A DNA stretch of 33,247 nucleotides, from assembly GCF_000817785.2 (NCBI RefSeq), contig NZ_JTCM02000009.1, positions 1 through 33,247 on the forward strand, read 5' to 3'. The notes beneath the pieces are model-generated. The model was not told where the DNA came from, made no database searches, and worked only from the letters and a program-made list of their open reading frames with translations. Of the stretch, positions 9,345 to 17,061 are shown piece after piece. Position numbers and translations under genes: made by a program. How positions within the stretch are numbered: position 1 is the stretch's first letter; the number at the start of each line of letters is the position of its first letter. This DNA comes from Hassallia byssoidea VB512170. Its GTDB lineage: Bacteria; Cyanobacteriota; Cyanobacteriia; Cyanobacteriales; Nostocaceae.

Positions 9345-10238
9345 ATGCCCAAAGAAAAGCCCTTAGTCTTAACTGAAGAATATGAGGTATTGCAGCTTTA
9401 CCCACGTCCGCCAATTTTAACTAGCTTAGATGTTAATTGGCATGGGGTATCTTTTGGCTATATGTGTCAACCTGCTTATGAAGTCCCGGAAGTTTCTACT
9501 CCTCGTTGGCATTCTATCGCGATTTTTACTCATGGAAACCGTATAATTCATGCCGATCGCAAACTAGATGGACGCTTTCACCGTGACGCTGTAGTCGGAG
9601 GTGATATAGTTATTACTCCGGTCAACATCGGTCAAGGTGCTGCTTGGGAAGATGAAGGCGATTTTATCATTCTCGGTATAGAACCTGATGTTTTCGCTCG
9701 TACAATTGATGAAGCAGCAGATGCAAAAAATTTGGAATTATTACCGCACTTTGCCACACCCGATCCGCTAATTTACCAAATTGGATTAGCACTTAAAGGT
9801 GTGTTAGAAAATAATCCTACAAATAGTCGTCTTTATGCAGAGACAATGATAAATGCTTTGTCAGTTCACTTGATGCAACATTATTCAACACGCAAACCGA
9901 TTTTGCAAGAATATAAAGACGGTTTGTCAAAGTATAAATTTCATAAAGTAATTGACTACATCAACGCAAATTTAGACCATGATTTAAGTTTAACAGAATT
10001 GGCGGCTTTAGTGCAGATGAGTCCGCATTACTTTTCTCACTTATTCAAACAATCAATGGGAATCTCCGTGCATCAATATGTAATTCGCTGTCGGGTGGAA
10101 CGGGCAAAAAATTTACTTTTGCAAGGTAATGTGAGTATTGCAGAAGTTGCTTACAAAGTCGGTTTCGCTAACCAAAGTCATCTTAATAGACATTTTAAAA
10201 GGTTGCTGGGTATAACACCGAAACAAATATTAAGTTAA
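9345..10238 (+). CDS. AraC family transcriptional regulator
   Basis: This 297-aa protein has an N-terminal cupin-like sensor region (about 30-115; MCQPAYEVPEV, GRFHRDAVVGGDIVI) and a C-terminal AraC/XylS double helix-turn-helix. The first HTH is LSLTELAALVQMSPHYFSHL (214-233) and the second lies at about 264-285 (VSIAEVAYKVGFANQSHLNR), followed by the typical GITPKQ ending. It follows the split photolyase genes by 41 nt on the same strand, so it may be co-transcribed with or regulate them, but no operator is visible. The ligand is unknown. DNA binding is sure from the family; targets are not. Confidence 0.92.
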   Translation: MPKEKPLVLTEEYEVLQLYPRPPILTSLDVNWHGVSFGYMCQPAYEVPEVSTPRWHSIAIFTHGNRIIHADRKLDGRFHRDAVVGGDIVITPVNIGQGAAWEDEGDFIILGIEPDVFARTIDEAADAKNLELLPHFATPDPLIYQIGLALKGVLENNPTNSRLYAETMINALSVHLMQHYSTRKPILQEYKDGLSKYKFHKVIDYINANLDHDLSLTELAALVQMSPHYFSHLFKQSMGISVHQYVIRCRVERAKNLLLQGNVSIAEVAYKVGFANQSHLNRHFKRLLGITPKQILS

Positions 10239-10267
10239 TAATTTGTAGCCTTGGGGGTTTAAATTCC

Positions 10268-10846
10268 ATGATTATTGCAGAACGCTACTACTCACCGGAA
10301 GAATACCTAGAAATAGAGGTAAAATCTGAAGAACGGCACGAATATATTAATGGTCAAATTATCCCAATGACAGGTGGAACACCGAATCATAACCAAATTG
10401 CTGGCAATTTCTATGCAGCGCTCAATTTTGCTCTGAAACGTCAACCATTACGGGTTTTTGTGACAGACCAAAGATTATGGATTCCTCAAAAGCAAATTAA
10501 TACTTATCCGGATGTGATGGTTGTTGCAGGTGAATTGCAATTTCAAGAAGGAAGAAAAGACACTTTGACAAATCCGATAATGATTGCTGAGGTACTTTCA
10601 AAATCTACCAAAAGCTATGACCGGGATGAAAAATTTGCGGCTTATCGAACAATTCCCAGCTTTCAAGAATATCTGCTAATTGACCAGTATACAATGCACG
10701 TTGAACAATACAGCAAAACAGATAACAATCGCTGGATATTTACTGAATATGAAGATGCTGATGTAACTATATCCTTAGCTTCTGTTTCCTTTGAAATTTC
10801 CCTGGCAGATATTTACGATAAAGTGGACTTCGACACTCAAGATTAA
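10268..10846 (+). CDS. Uma2 family endonuclease (DUF820)
   Basis: This 192-aa Uma2 protein shows the family N-terminus YSPEEYLEIE...RHEYINGQIIPMTGG, the acidic residue in TYPDVMVV (D82), the EVLSKST motif (E108) and SFQEYLLIDQ (131-140). This is the most common Uma2 subtype in cyanobacteria. It lies 29 nt after the AraC gene on the same strand. A 7-bp inverted repeat (CAAGATT, 10838-10844, with AATCTTG, 10849-10855) overlaps its stop codon; it lacks a T-run, so it is at most a weak terminator. Confidence 0.92.
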   Translation: MIIAERYYSPEEYLEIEVKSEERHEYINGQIIPMTGGTPNHNQIAGNFYAALNFALKRQPLRVFVTDQRLWIPQKQINTYPDVMVVAGELQFQEGRKDTLTNPIMIAEVLSKSTKSYDRDEKFAAYRTIPSFQEYLLIDQYTMHVEQYSKTDNNRWIFTEYEDADVTISLASVSFEISLADIYDKVDFDTQD

Positions 10847-10952
10847 AAAATCTTGCAAATATAGCAAGAATGTACAAAAAATCGGATGAATATACAAGAC
10901 GTAAGGAAGTGCGATCGCCATACTAATAAATAAAAGTAAATTTTTAACTTTT

Positions 10953-12509
10953 ATGAATGCGATTATCAATTTAAGTGCTACTGAAATCGCTCAAGCGATC
11001 GCCAAAAATGAACTTTCCGCAAGCGAGGTTGTTGAAGCACACATTCAACGCATCGAAGCGGTAAACCCGCAATTAAATGCTGTAGTCGTACCTTTATTTG
11101 AACAAGCACGCGCTGAGGCGAAAATAAAAGATGCAGCTCGTCAACAAGGAGATAAACTCGGATTATTGCACGGCGTACCCATCACCATCAAAGAATCGTT
11201 TGATGTCGTTGGCACACCCACCACTGTGGGACTTACTGAACTTGCTCGCAGCAAAGCTACACATAACGCCGTCATGGTGGAACGCTTGCGACAAGCTGGG
11301 GCGATTATTCTAGGTAAAACCAACGTCCCGCATATGTGTTCGATGAACGAAACCGACAACCCGGTATACGGACGCACCAACAACCCTTGGAACCGAGAAC
11401 GCGCTCCTGGGGGTAGTAGTGGCGGTGAGGCGGCTATCATCGCCGCTGGTGGTTCACCGCTGGGGTTGGGAAGTGACATTGCTGGTAGTGTCCGTTTACC
11501 CGCGCAAGCCTGCGGAATTCACGGTTTCAAACCTACATCTAGAAGGCTAACTTTAGTTGGTCATGCGCCATTGTTTGCCGGACAGCAAGCGATAATTGCC
11601 CAACCGGGAGTGATGGCGCGTAGCGTTTGTGACCTCAGCCTAGCAATGAAAATTCTTGCCGCACCCGGTCAGGAAGCTTTTGATACTAATATTCCGCCCG
11701 TTCCCTGGTGCGAAGCAGACATCCAAATAGAAAAATTACGGATTGCTTTTTACACCGAAAATGGCATTATTACCCCCTCCCCAGCAATTAGGCGGGTAGT
11801 GCGAGAAGCAGCCGAAGCGTTAGAAAAGCGCGGTGCAATAGTTGAAGAATGGACACCACCAGATTTACTCAAAGCTTCGCAATTATACAACCAGTTGCTC
11901 ACCGCTGATGGTTTTGCCACACTTAAAAGGCAAGTAGGTAGAAGTAAATGGCATCCGCGAATTAAACAGTATTATCAACTAGCTGCAACGCCAAAAAAAT
12001 TACTAAATAGTGTAGCTGCAATTAGTGGATTTTTTGGGCTGGATGATATGGCAAATAGTCTAGGTGCGGTTGGTGAGTTATCTGTAACTGAGTACTGGCA
12101 AGTAATTCATGAACGCGATCGCTTTTGCACTCAATTTCTTACCGCGATGAATGCCAAGCAATACGACACCATTATCTCTCCGCCTACAGCTTTACCAGCT
12201 TTAACACATAATAGCGGCTTTTTCCTCAGCGATGATACTAATTATACAAATCTCTACAACCTCTTAGGAATGCCTGCCGGTGTAGTTGCGGCTACTTGCG
12301 TGCGTCAGGGAGAAGAAAGCGACAGAGAACCCAGTAAAAGCATAATTGAGCGCACAGCTTACAAAGTTGAACAGGGGAGTGTCGGTTTACCCGTTGGTGT
12401 GCAAATTGCAGCGCGTCATTGGCATGAAGATGTAGTTTTAGCTGTCATGTCAGCACTAGAAAAACATTTTAAAGCACAACCTGATTATCCTGCTCATCCG
12501 CCTGTGTGA
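10953..12509 (+). CDS. Amidase (amidase signature family)
   Basis: The 518-aa enzyme belongs to the amidase signature family, which hydrolyses carboxylic amides with a Ser-cisSer-Lys triad. The catalytic lysine is in PITIKESFDV (K80), the cis-serine in PGGSSGGEAA (S155), and the nucleophile in GSDIAGSVRLP (S179). Length fits single-domain amidases such as indole-acetamide or fatty-acid amide hydrolases; GatA is less likely because gatB/gatC are absent and the C-terminus differs. Start is the ATG at 10953. A Rieske oxygenase gene follows after a hairpin-containing 76-nt spacer, so the pair may act on related aromatic or amide compounds, which is only an inference. Substrate cannot be told from sequence. 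Confidence 0.93.
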   Translation: MNAIINLSATEIAQAIAKNELSASEVVEAHIQRIEAVNPQLNAVVVPLFEQARAEAKIKDAARQQGDKLGLLHGVPITIKESFDVVGTPTTVGLTELARSKATHNAVMVERLRQAGAIILGKTNVPHMCSMNETDNPVYGRTNNPWNRERAPGGSSGGEAAIIAAGGSPLGLGSDIAGSVRLPAQACGIHGFKPTSRRLTLVGHAPLFAGQQAIIAQPGVMARSVCDLSLAMKILAAPGQEAFDTNIPPVPWCEADIQIEKLRIAFYTENGIITPSPAIRRVVREAAEALEKRGAIVEEWTPPDLLKASQLYNQLLTADGFATLKRQVGRSKWHPRIKQYYQLAATPKKLLNSVAAISGFFGLDDMANSLGAVGELSVTEYWQVIHERDRFCTQFLTAMNAKQYDTIISPPTALPALTHNSGFFLSDDTNYTNLYNLLGMPAGVVAATCVRQGEESDREPSKSIIERTAYKVEQGSVGLPVGVQIAARHWHEDVVLAVMSALEKHFKAQPDYPAHPPV

Positions 12510-12581
12510 AATCCCAAATCCGTCTTGAAAAGCTTTGATCGCCGGACGCCGGCGCTCAAACTTTTCGCAAAATCCCAAATC
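12510..12581. repeat. Hairpin flanked by 11-bp direct repeats
   Basis: The spacer between amidase and Rieske genes holds an inverted repeat with arms 12525-12545 and 12549-12570 and a 3-nt loop. Sixteen of the 19 innermost positions can pair, counting one G-T. It is bordered by identical direct repeats AATCCCAAATC at 12510-12520 and 12571-12581. This looks like a tiny insertion with target duplication, although AATCCCAAATC is also a simple repeat type common in such genomes. It could act as an attenuating or RNA-processing hairpin between the two genes. Confidence 0.65.
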
Positions 12582-12585
12582 TAAA

Positions 12586-13533
12586 ATGATATTACCCGGT
12601 GCCCCTTGGTTAATTGCTCACAAATCTATGTTGAAAGTAAATAAACCTAAATTATTTACTATTTGTGGTCAAGATTATGTACTCTGGAAAAATGAAAAAG
12701 GTGAAATTTCCGCTTTAGAAAATATCTGCCCTCACATGGGTGCAAAGCTTTCTGATGGTTGGATTTGCCCGGAAACTAATACAATAGCTTGTCCTTTTCA
12801 TGCATTAGAATTTGACTCAGAAGGTAGAGCAATTTTACCAAATGAAAAAATTTCCAAACCTCTCGCCAAACAACTTAAGTTATTTTTGCAAGGTGATTTT
12901 ATCTGGACTTACGCCAATCAAGAACCAAAGCTGACCATTCCAGATATTCTGGAAAAGCTATCAACTCAGTTTCGGTTTATCGGTGTGGCTGGAGATGTAA
13001 CTATAAAAGCACCTTTTATTGATGCATTAGAAATCAATCATGATGTAAATCACGCTAAAGGCACTCATCGAGAACTTTTTAGAATCAAAGAAACAAAAGT
13101 TGATGATTTTCAAGATGATGGTTATTTTTCTGTTTCTACCATCAAACACTTTAGAGAAAAAAATACTTTTCAAGAATACCTAGAAAATATAGCTTTACTA
13201 TTTACACCCAATGAGGTGGAATTAATCCTAGAAAATTACTTTCCATCTCTTGTGGTTGTTTATAGTGATTCACCGTTGGGGAAACTTGTGCAAGTATTTA
13301 CCATATATCCACAAAACAAAAACACAACAAGGATATTTATCCCACTATTTACTGAAAAATCCTTTGGTATTTTCAACTCAATTCTTGAACCACCAACTAT
13401 TAAAGCTACTGAAGAAATAATTCGCCAAGATGTAGCAATGCTAGAAAATCTTTATCCAAGATTTGAACCGAAAATTAGGCTTTCTCATGAAGAACCTTTA
13501 CATTGGGTTCGTCAGCTTTATTACAATTGGTAA
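12586..13533 (+). CDS. Rieske non-heme iron oxygenase alpha-subunit-like protein
   Basis: This 315-aa protein has an N-terminal Rieske [2Fe-2S] domain with ICPHMGAK (C48-x-H50) and ACPFHALEF (C69-x2-H72). The C-terminal region has the mononuclear-iron motif HDVNHAKGTH (D153, H156, H161). Such enzymes insert oxygen into or demethylate aromatic substrates and need a separate reductase, none of which is nearby. It is shorter than ring-hydroxylating dioxygenase alpha subunits (about 450 aa) and closer in size to vanillate-demethylase or chlorophyllide-a-oxygenase-like proteins. A TTG at 12535 would extend the protein through the hairpin; the ATG at 12586 is chosen because MILPGAPWLIAHKS looks like a normal family start. 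Substrate is unknown. Confidence 0.88.
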   Translation: MILPGAPWLIAHKSMLKVNKPKLFTICGQDYVLWKNEKGEISALENICPHMGAKLSDGWICPETNTIACPFHALEFDSEGRAILPNEKISKPLAKQLKLFLQGDFIWTYANQEPKLTIPDILEKLSTQFRFIGVAGDVTIKAPFIDALEINHDVNHAKGTHRELFRIKETKVDDFQDDGYFSVSTIKHFREKNTFQEYLENIALLFTPNEVELILENYFPSLVVVYSDSPLGKLVQVFTIYPQNKNTTRIFIPLFTEKSFGIFNSILEPPTIKATEEIIRQDVAMLENLYPRFEPKIRLSHEEPLHWVRQLYYNW

Positions 13534-13557
13534 AGTAGAATTTGGCTGGTTAAGCTT

Positions 13558-13575
13558 TAAGCGCTTAAGCGCTTA
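13558..13575. promoter_or_regulatory. 18-bp perfect palindrome, possible operator
   Basis: TAAGCGCTTAAGCGCTTA is a perfect palindrome located 36 nt before the ATG of the fourth Uma2 gene and 25 nt after the Rieske stop. It could be a dimeric-repressor operator or a cruciform site. Nothing else supports a specific regulator. Confidence 0.4.
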
Positions 13576-13610
13576 CTACAATAAAAAATCATGGATGGTG
13601 CTATTTGTTT

Positions 13611-14405
13611 ATGATGTCATCCAACCTACGACAATATTTACCCAGCGGTGACGAACTTCCCTGTTCCGATGATACACCTGTGGATAACGAAGACCAGAAT
13701 TTTATCCCCAACTTTCTGCTGTTTTTACTAGAAGCGATTTGGAAAACTCGGCAAGATTGGTTTTTCGCTGTCGATATGGGAGTTTACCACACCACCGGAG
13801 TGAATCCCAGAGTCCCGATTGTCCCCGATGGTTTTTTGAGTTTGGGTGTGGAAAGACGCAAACAAGGAAAATCTCGCAGAAGCTATGTTGTGTGGGAAGA
13901 AAATGACATACCACCGACGCTTGTTTTAGAGGTGGTTTCCTGGACACCAGGAGAAGAGTACGACACCAAAGCCGCGATTTATGCGAATTTGGGAGTATTA
14001 TACTACGTCATTTATAATCCTGAATATTGGCAAAGAGACCGCCATCAACCATTTGAAGTTTATAAGCTGATTGATGGTTCTTACGAATTGCAAAAAAAAG
14101 AACCATGTTGGATGCCAGAGATAAATTTAGGAATTGGGCGATCGCCTGACCCTTCTGGAATCATTCAACGCGAAGTTTTATCTTGGTATGATGAGCAAGG
14201 AAATCGCTACCCAACCCCAGAAGAACAAGCTCAACAGGCTCAACAACAAGCTCAACAGGCTCAACAACAAGCTCAACAAGCTCAACAAGCGAGACTTGAT
14301 GCGATTCCTCGTTTACTGCAAATGGGGTTAGGTGTTGAGCAAGTAGCCGAGGTGTTGGGACTATCAATCGATATCGTCCGTGCAGAAGTTCAAAAATTAG
14401 GATAG
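13611..14405 (+). CDS. Uma2 family endonuclease with Gln/Ala-rich tail
   Basis: The 264-aa protein has a Uma2 core with VPDGFLSLG (D73), PPTLVLEVVSWTPGEEYDTK (E107) and VLYYVIYNPEYW (129-140). A C-terminal extension is built from AQQ/AQQQ repeats (about 205-227), probably a coiled coil, and ends in a helix-turn-helix-like segment (LGVEQVAEVLGLSIDIVRAEVQ). This extended type is known among cyanobacterial Uma2 proteins. A TTG at 13605 precedes ATG at 13611 and 13614; the first ATG is used. The DNA of the tail (14225-14290) is a GCTCAACAA-type repeat likely to vary in length by slippage. The S41 protease gene starts 9 nt after the stop, suggesting a shared transcript. Confidence 0.88.
   Translation: MMSSNLRQYLPSGDELPCSDDTPVDNEDQNFIPNFLLFLLEAIWKTRQDWFFAVDMGVYHTTGVNPRVPIVPDGFLSLGVERRKQGKSRRSYVVWEENDIPPTLVLEVVSWTPGEEYDTKAAIYANLGVLYYVIYNPEYWQRDRHQPFEVYKLIDGSYELQKKEPCWMPEINLGIGRSPDPSGIIQREVLSWYDEQGNRYPTPEEQAQQAQQQAQQAQQQAQQAQQARLDAIPRLLQMGLGVEQVAEVLGLSIDIVRAEVQKLG
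14225..14290 (+). repeat. In-frame GCTCAACAA-type repeat in Uma2 gene
   Basis: Units of GCTCAACAA and GCTCAACAGGCTCAACAA alternate in frame and encode AQQ and AQQQ. The whole array is coding and keeps a 3-nt phase, so length changes would leave the frame intact. Confidence 0.75.
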
Positions 14406-14414
14406 AATTTCCGG

Positions 14415-15677
14415 GTGCAAAAGCCTAAAATCGTGAATATACGTTTCTTTGTTGCAAATTTTTTCAAATTGTGCTTAGTCACTGCTGCTTTTAGCATTTC
14501 TGGCTGCACTTCTCAAAACAGCCAAAAGCATCTTGTGGATGAAGCTTGGCAAGTAATTAATAGCAAATTTATAGATATTACAAATAATAATCCTGAATGG
14601 TTGGAAACCAGGCGTGAATTTTTGGACAAAAATTACACTAGCAAAGAAGCAGCATACAACGCTATCCAGGCAATGCTGATGAAACTGAACGATCCGGAAA
14701 CCCGCTTTTTCGATTCTCAGCAGTTTGCCAATCTAGACATGGAATCTCGCGGGAAGTCGATAGGTGTCGGTTTGATAGATTTTTCGGTAGAAACCGATGA
14801 AAAAACTAAAGAACTTAAGGTAGTTACTGCTTTAGCTAACACACCAGCAGAAAGAGCGGGTCTTCAGGCTCAAGATATAATTCAAGCTATTAATAAAGTA
14901 CCTACAAAAAATCTCAGCCATAACGCAGCTATGAAGCTACTTCGAGGTGAAGCGGGTACTCAGTTAATTTTAACAGTACGCCGAGATGGTAGAACTTTTG
15001 ACGTACCCTTGAAGCGTGAAGCTATTTCTGTGCAACCAGTACAAACTTTGGTCAAGCAGGAAAAGGGAAAAATTATTGGTTATATTGCTTTAAATCAGTT
15101 TACACCTGATGCGCCCCAGAAAACGCTTGATGCTGTTAAAGAGTTATTGGGCAAAAATGCCGATGGGTTTATACTTGATTTACGTAACAATCCCGGTGGT
15201 GGGCTTCAAGCTAGCACGGAAATTGCCAGTATTTTCTTAGATAAAGAACGAGTAGGTTCTCTGCGCGATCGCACAGGCAATTTAGAAGAATTCAAAGCAA
15301 ATAATTCAAAGCTTACCAATAAACCGATAGTAATACTAGTTAATGGCGGTACTGCCAGTGCTAGCGAATTTTTAGCCGGCGCACTTCAAGATAACAAGCG
15401 TGCAGTTTTAGTGGGAACGCCTACTTCTCGTCGAGGAAGAGTGCATTCAGCTGAGGAATTGTCTGATAAATCGATCCTGCTAGTTACTATTGGTACTCTT
15501 TTAACCCCAGCCGGTCGTAACATTGACCGCGAAGGTATCAAGCCTGATTATCTAGTGGAAGTTCCTGCAACTTCGCTCTCTACACCCAAGCAAAAAAATA
15601 CGGCTACGCAGCAAGATGCTCAATATGTGAAAGCGATCGCCATTTTAACAGAGCGGCTCACCCAAACTAACAAATAA
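14415..15677 (+). CDS. S41 C-terminal-processing-protease-like lipoprotein with altered active site
   Basis: The 420-aa protein has a lipoprotein signal (hydrophobic helix 11-30, lipobox SISGC, Cys31), a PDZ domain (about 100-200; GIGxGL-like KSIGVGL, ANTPAERAGLQAQD) and an S41 peptidase core (ILDLRNNPGGG at 253-263). The serine in NGGTASASEF (S315) is present. The catalytic Lys, which in CtpA/Prc lies 25 residues later in a GKG motif, is Arg340 (SRRGRVH), and the conserved Gln four residues on is His344. It may therefore be inactive or altered. The GTG at 14415 is used; GTG at 14433 is an alternative and keeps the signal. CtpA-like proteases mature photosystem II D1 in the lumen, but this copy is not the canonical one. 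An IS element abuts its stop codon. Confidence 0.9.
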   Translation: MQKPKIVNIRFFVANFFKLCLVTAAFSISGCTSQNSQKHLVDEAWQVINSKFIDITNNNPEWLETRREFLDKNYTSKEAAYNAIQAMLMKLNDPETRFFDSQQFANLDMESRGKSIGVGLIDFSVETDEKTKELKVVTALANTPAERAGLQAQDIIQAINKVPTKNLSHNAAMKLLRGEAGTQLILTVRRDGRTFDVPLKREAISVQPVQTLVKQEKGKIIGYIALNQFTPDAPQKTLDAVKELLGKNADGFILDLRNNPGGGLQASTEIASIFLDKERVGSLRDRTGNLEEFKANNSKLTNKPIVILVNGGTASASEFLAGALQDNKRAVLVGTPTSRRGRVHSAEELSDKSILLVTIGTLLTPAGRNIDREGIKPDYLVEVPATSLSTPKQKNTATQQDAQYVKAIAILTERLTQTNK

Positions 15678-15760
15678 TTGATACTCCCCATCCATAAATG
15701 GAGGGGATTCTTAGGTCGCGGGGATTCCGACAAATTTACCCTCACTAAGCATCTTGACCG
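15660..15760 (-). ncRNA. Putative omega-RNA region at the tnpB right end
   Basis: By analogy with known TnpB systems, the guide RNA scaffold should span the 3' end of tnpB and the right-end hairpin (15686-15706), with the guide read from the flanking DNA. Here the flank would be about 15658-15677, the last codons of the S41 protease gene. Only the position and hairpin are seen; transcription is inferred. Confidence 0.4.
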
Positions 15761-17030
15761 TGTATCCCACGGCTGCAAGTCCTCGTTGACAGACTACTTG
15801 TGCTGCTGCCACATCTCGATTTGTGATATAGCCGCAAAAAGTACAAGCATGAACACGTTCTGACAAGTCCTTCTTTCCTGTTTGGGTTTGGCAGTTTGGG
15901 CAAATTTGACTTGTTTTTCTGCTATCAACTTTTTGGAAATAGACACCACGCTTAAAACAGCATTGCTCAAGTATTTGAAAGAACTGTCCCCATGCAGCAT
16001 CTAAGCAGTGCTTGCCTAGTATAGAGCGAGATAGTCCAACTAAATTCAAATCTTCTACAAATACCATTCCAACACCGTCGCATATTTGATGTGCTATTTT
16101 CCAGTGAAAGTCCTTTCTCGTATTAGCAATGTGTTCATGAAGTCTCGCTACTTTTATTTGAGCTTTACGCCAATTACTTGATCCTAACTTTTTGCGACTA
16201 ACTCGTTGTTGCAGCAATTTCAGCTTGCGTTGAAGTAAAGCAAGAAACTTAGGACGTTTGACATTCAGCCCGTTTGACATGGCAACAAAATCTATTAACC
16301 CAACATCAACGCCCAACGCTTCACCGTGAGGCACATGCGATGGTACGGATACATCCCATTGCAGGGTTAGCATCACATACCAACCCGAAGCCCGCTTAAC
16401 CACACGGGCTTGCTTAATTACTCCCCCGTCTGGAATTGAGCGTGAGGAGCGAATTTTAACTGCCCCAATAACAGGCAACTTGATACAACCCTCTTTTAAT
16501 GGATCTTTGCCTAATTGAGGAAAAGAAAAAGACCTCATTCTACCTGGCTTCTTAAACCTTGGGAACCCGTGATTCTGCTCCCACATACTTACAAAAGCCT
16601 TTTCTAGTCGCCTCAAAGTTTGTTGCAAAGACTGAGCGTTGACACGATTTAAATGCTCCGAATCTTTGCGTGCAACTGTCAAGGATTTGCATTGACTAGC
16701 AAATGTTGGGCGTGGTGCATCGGCGGGCATGATATAGCATTTGTTAAGACTGCAAACGTTTATCTGACAACTACGAGAGTTGTACCAATCCTTACGCTCT
16801 GCCAAAGCATAGTTATAAACTCGCCTATGAGTTTCTAACCATTCTTCAAATAGTGCTATTTGATTCTGAGTTGGCTTTAACTTAAATTCGTAAGTCAGGT
16901 TAAACAAATGCATCACCTCCTGACTATATTCTACTCTTAATCTAACAATCGTAGCAATGATTTTTAGGACAGCGACGCTCATTCGCAAGCGCACTATACC
17001 CCCATGCCTGAAGTCAGGGGCACTGTGCGC
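15678..17030 (-). mobile_element. IS200/IS605-type element, TnpB only
   Basis: The element carries one tnpB gene on the minus strand and no tnpA, like IS1341-type members. The right end has a hairpin CCCC-A-TCCAT/ATGGA-GGGG (15686-15706). The left end has an imperfect cruciform: outer arms GCGCAC (16989-16994) and GTGCGC (17025-17030), inner CCTGA/TCAGG (17007-17018). Subterminal hairpins without terminal inverted repeats are diagnostic of this family. The right end begins directly after the S41 protease stop codon (15675-15677). Exact termini are approximate because they need comparison with an empty site. Mobility would require a TnpA supplied in trans. Confidence 0.85.
15711..16913 (-). 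CDS. tnpB: TnpB RNA-guided nuclease (IS605 OrfB family)
   Basis: The 400-aa TnpB has an intact RuvC-like site: D203 in LGVDVGL, E287 in VFVEDLN and D367 in TNRDVAAAQ. It also has an intact zinc finger (C338, C341, C357, C360). TnpB proteins are RNA-guided DNA nucleases whose omega-RNA comes from the 3' end of the gene and the right end of the element. The frame is open upstream to 17114, but the start MHLFNLTYEFKLKPTQNQ at 16913 is the family N-terminus; AGGAGG lies directly upstream, with only 2 nt before this ATG. The extra upstream codons would cross the left-end hairpin and overlap the end of lepA, so they are rejected. The gene seems complete and possibly functional. Confidence 0.93.
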   Translation of the reverse strand: MHLFNLTYEFKLKPTQNQIALFEEWLETHRRVYNYALAERKDWYNSRSCQINVCSLNKCYIMPADAPRPTFASQCKSLTVARKDSEHLNRVNAQSLQQTLRRLEKAFVSMWEQNHGFPRFKKPGRMRSFSFPQLGKDPLKEGCIKLPVIGAVKIRSSRSIPDGGVIKQARVVKRASGWYVMLTLQWDVSVPSHVPHGEALGVDVGLIDFVAMSNGLNVKRPKFLALLQRKLKLLQQRVSRKKLGSSNWRKAQIKVARLHEHIANTRKDFHWKIAHQICDGVGMVFVEDLNLVGLSRSILGKHCLDAAWGQFFQILEQCCFKRGVYFQKVDSRKTSQICPNCQTQTGKKDLSERVHACTFCGYITNRDVAAAQVVCQRGLAAVGYTVKMLSEGKFVGIPAT

Positions 17031-17038
17031 GCTTTCCG

Positions 17039-17058
17039 GTAGGGCATATGCCCTACCG
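17039..17058. terminator. 20-bp perfect palindrome after lepA
   Basis: GGTAGGGCATATGCCCTACC is a perfect palindrome 3 nt beyond the lepA stop (minus strand) and 8 nt outside the outer stem of the TnpB element. It may work as a 3'-end hairpin for lepA. There is no T-run after it, so it is not a classical Rho-independent terminator, and it may belong to the element's left flank instead. Confidence 0.4.
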
Positions 17059-17061
17059 ATA

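Noticed and set aside
10838-10855. Terminator after the third Uma2 gene
   Set aside because: The 7-bp stem includes the stop codon and lacks a following T-run; too weak to call as a separate feature.
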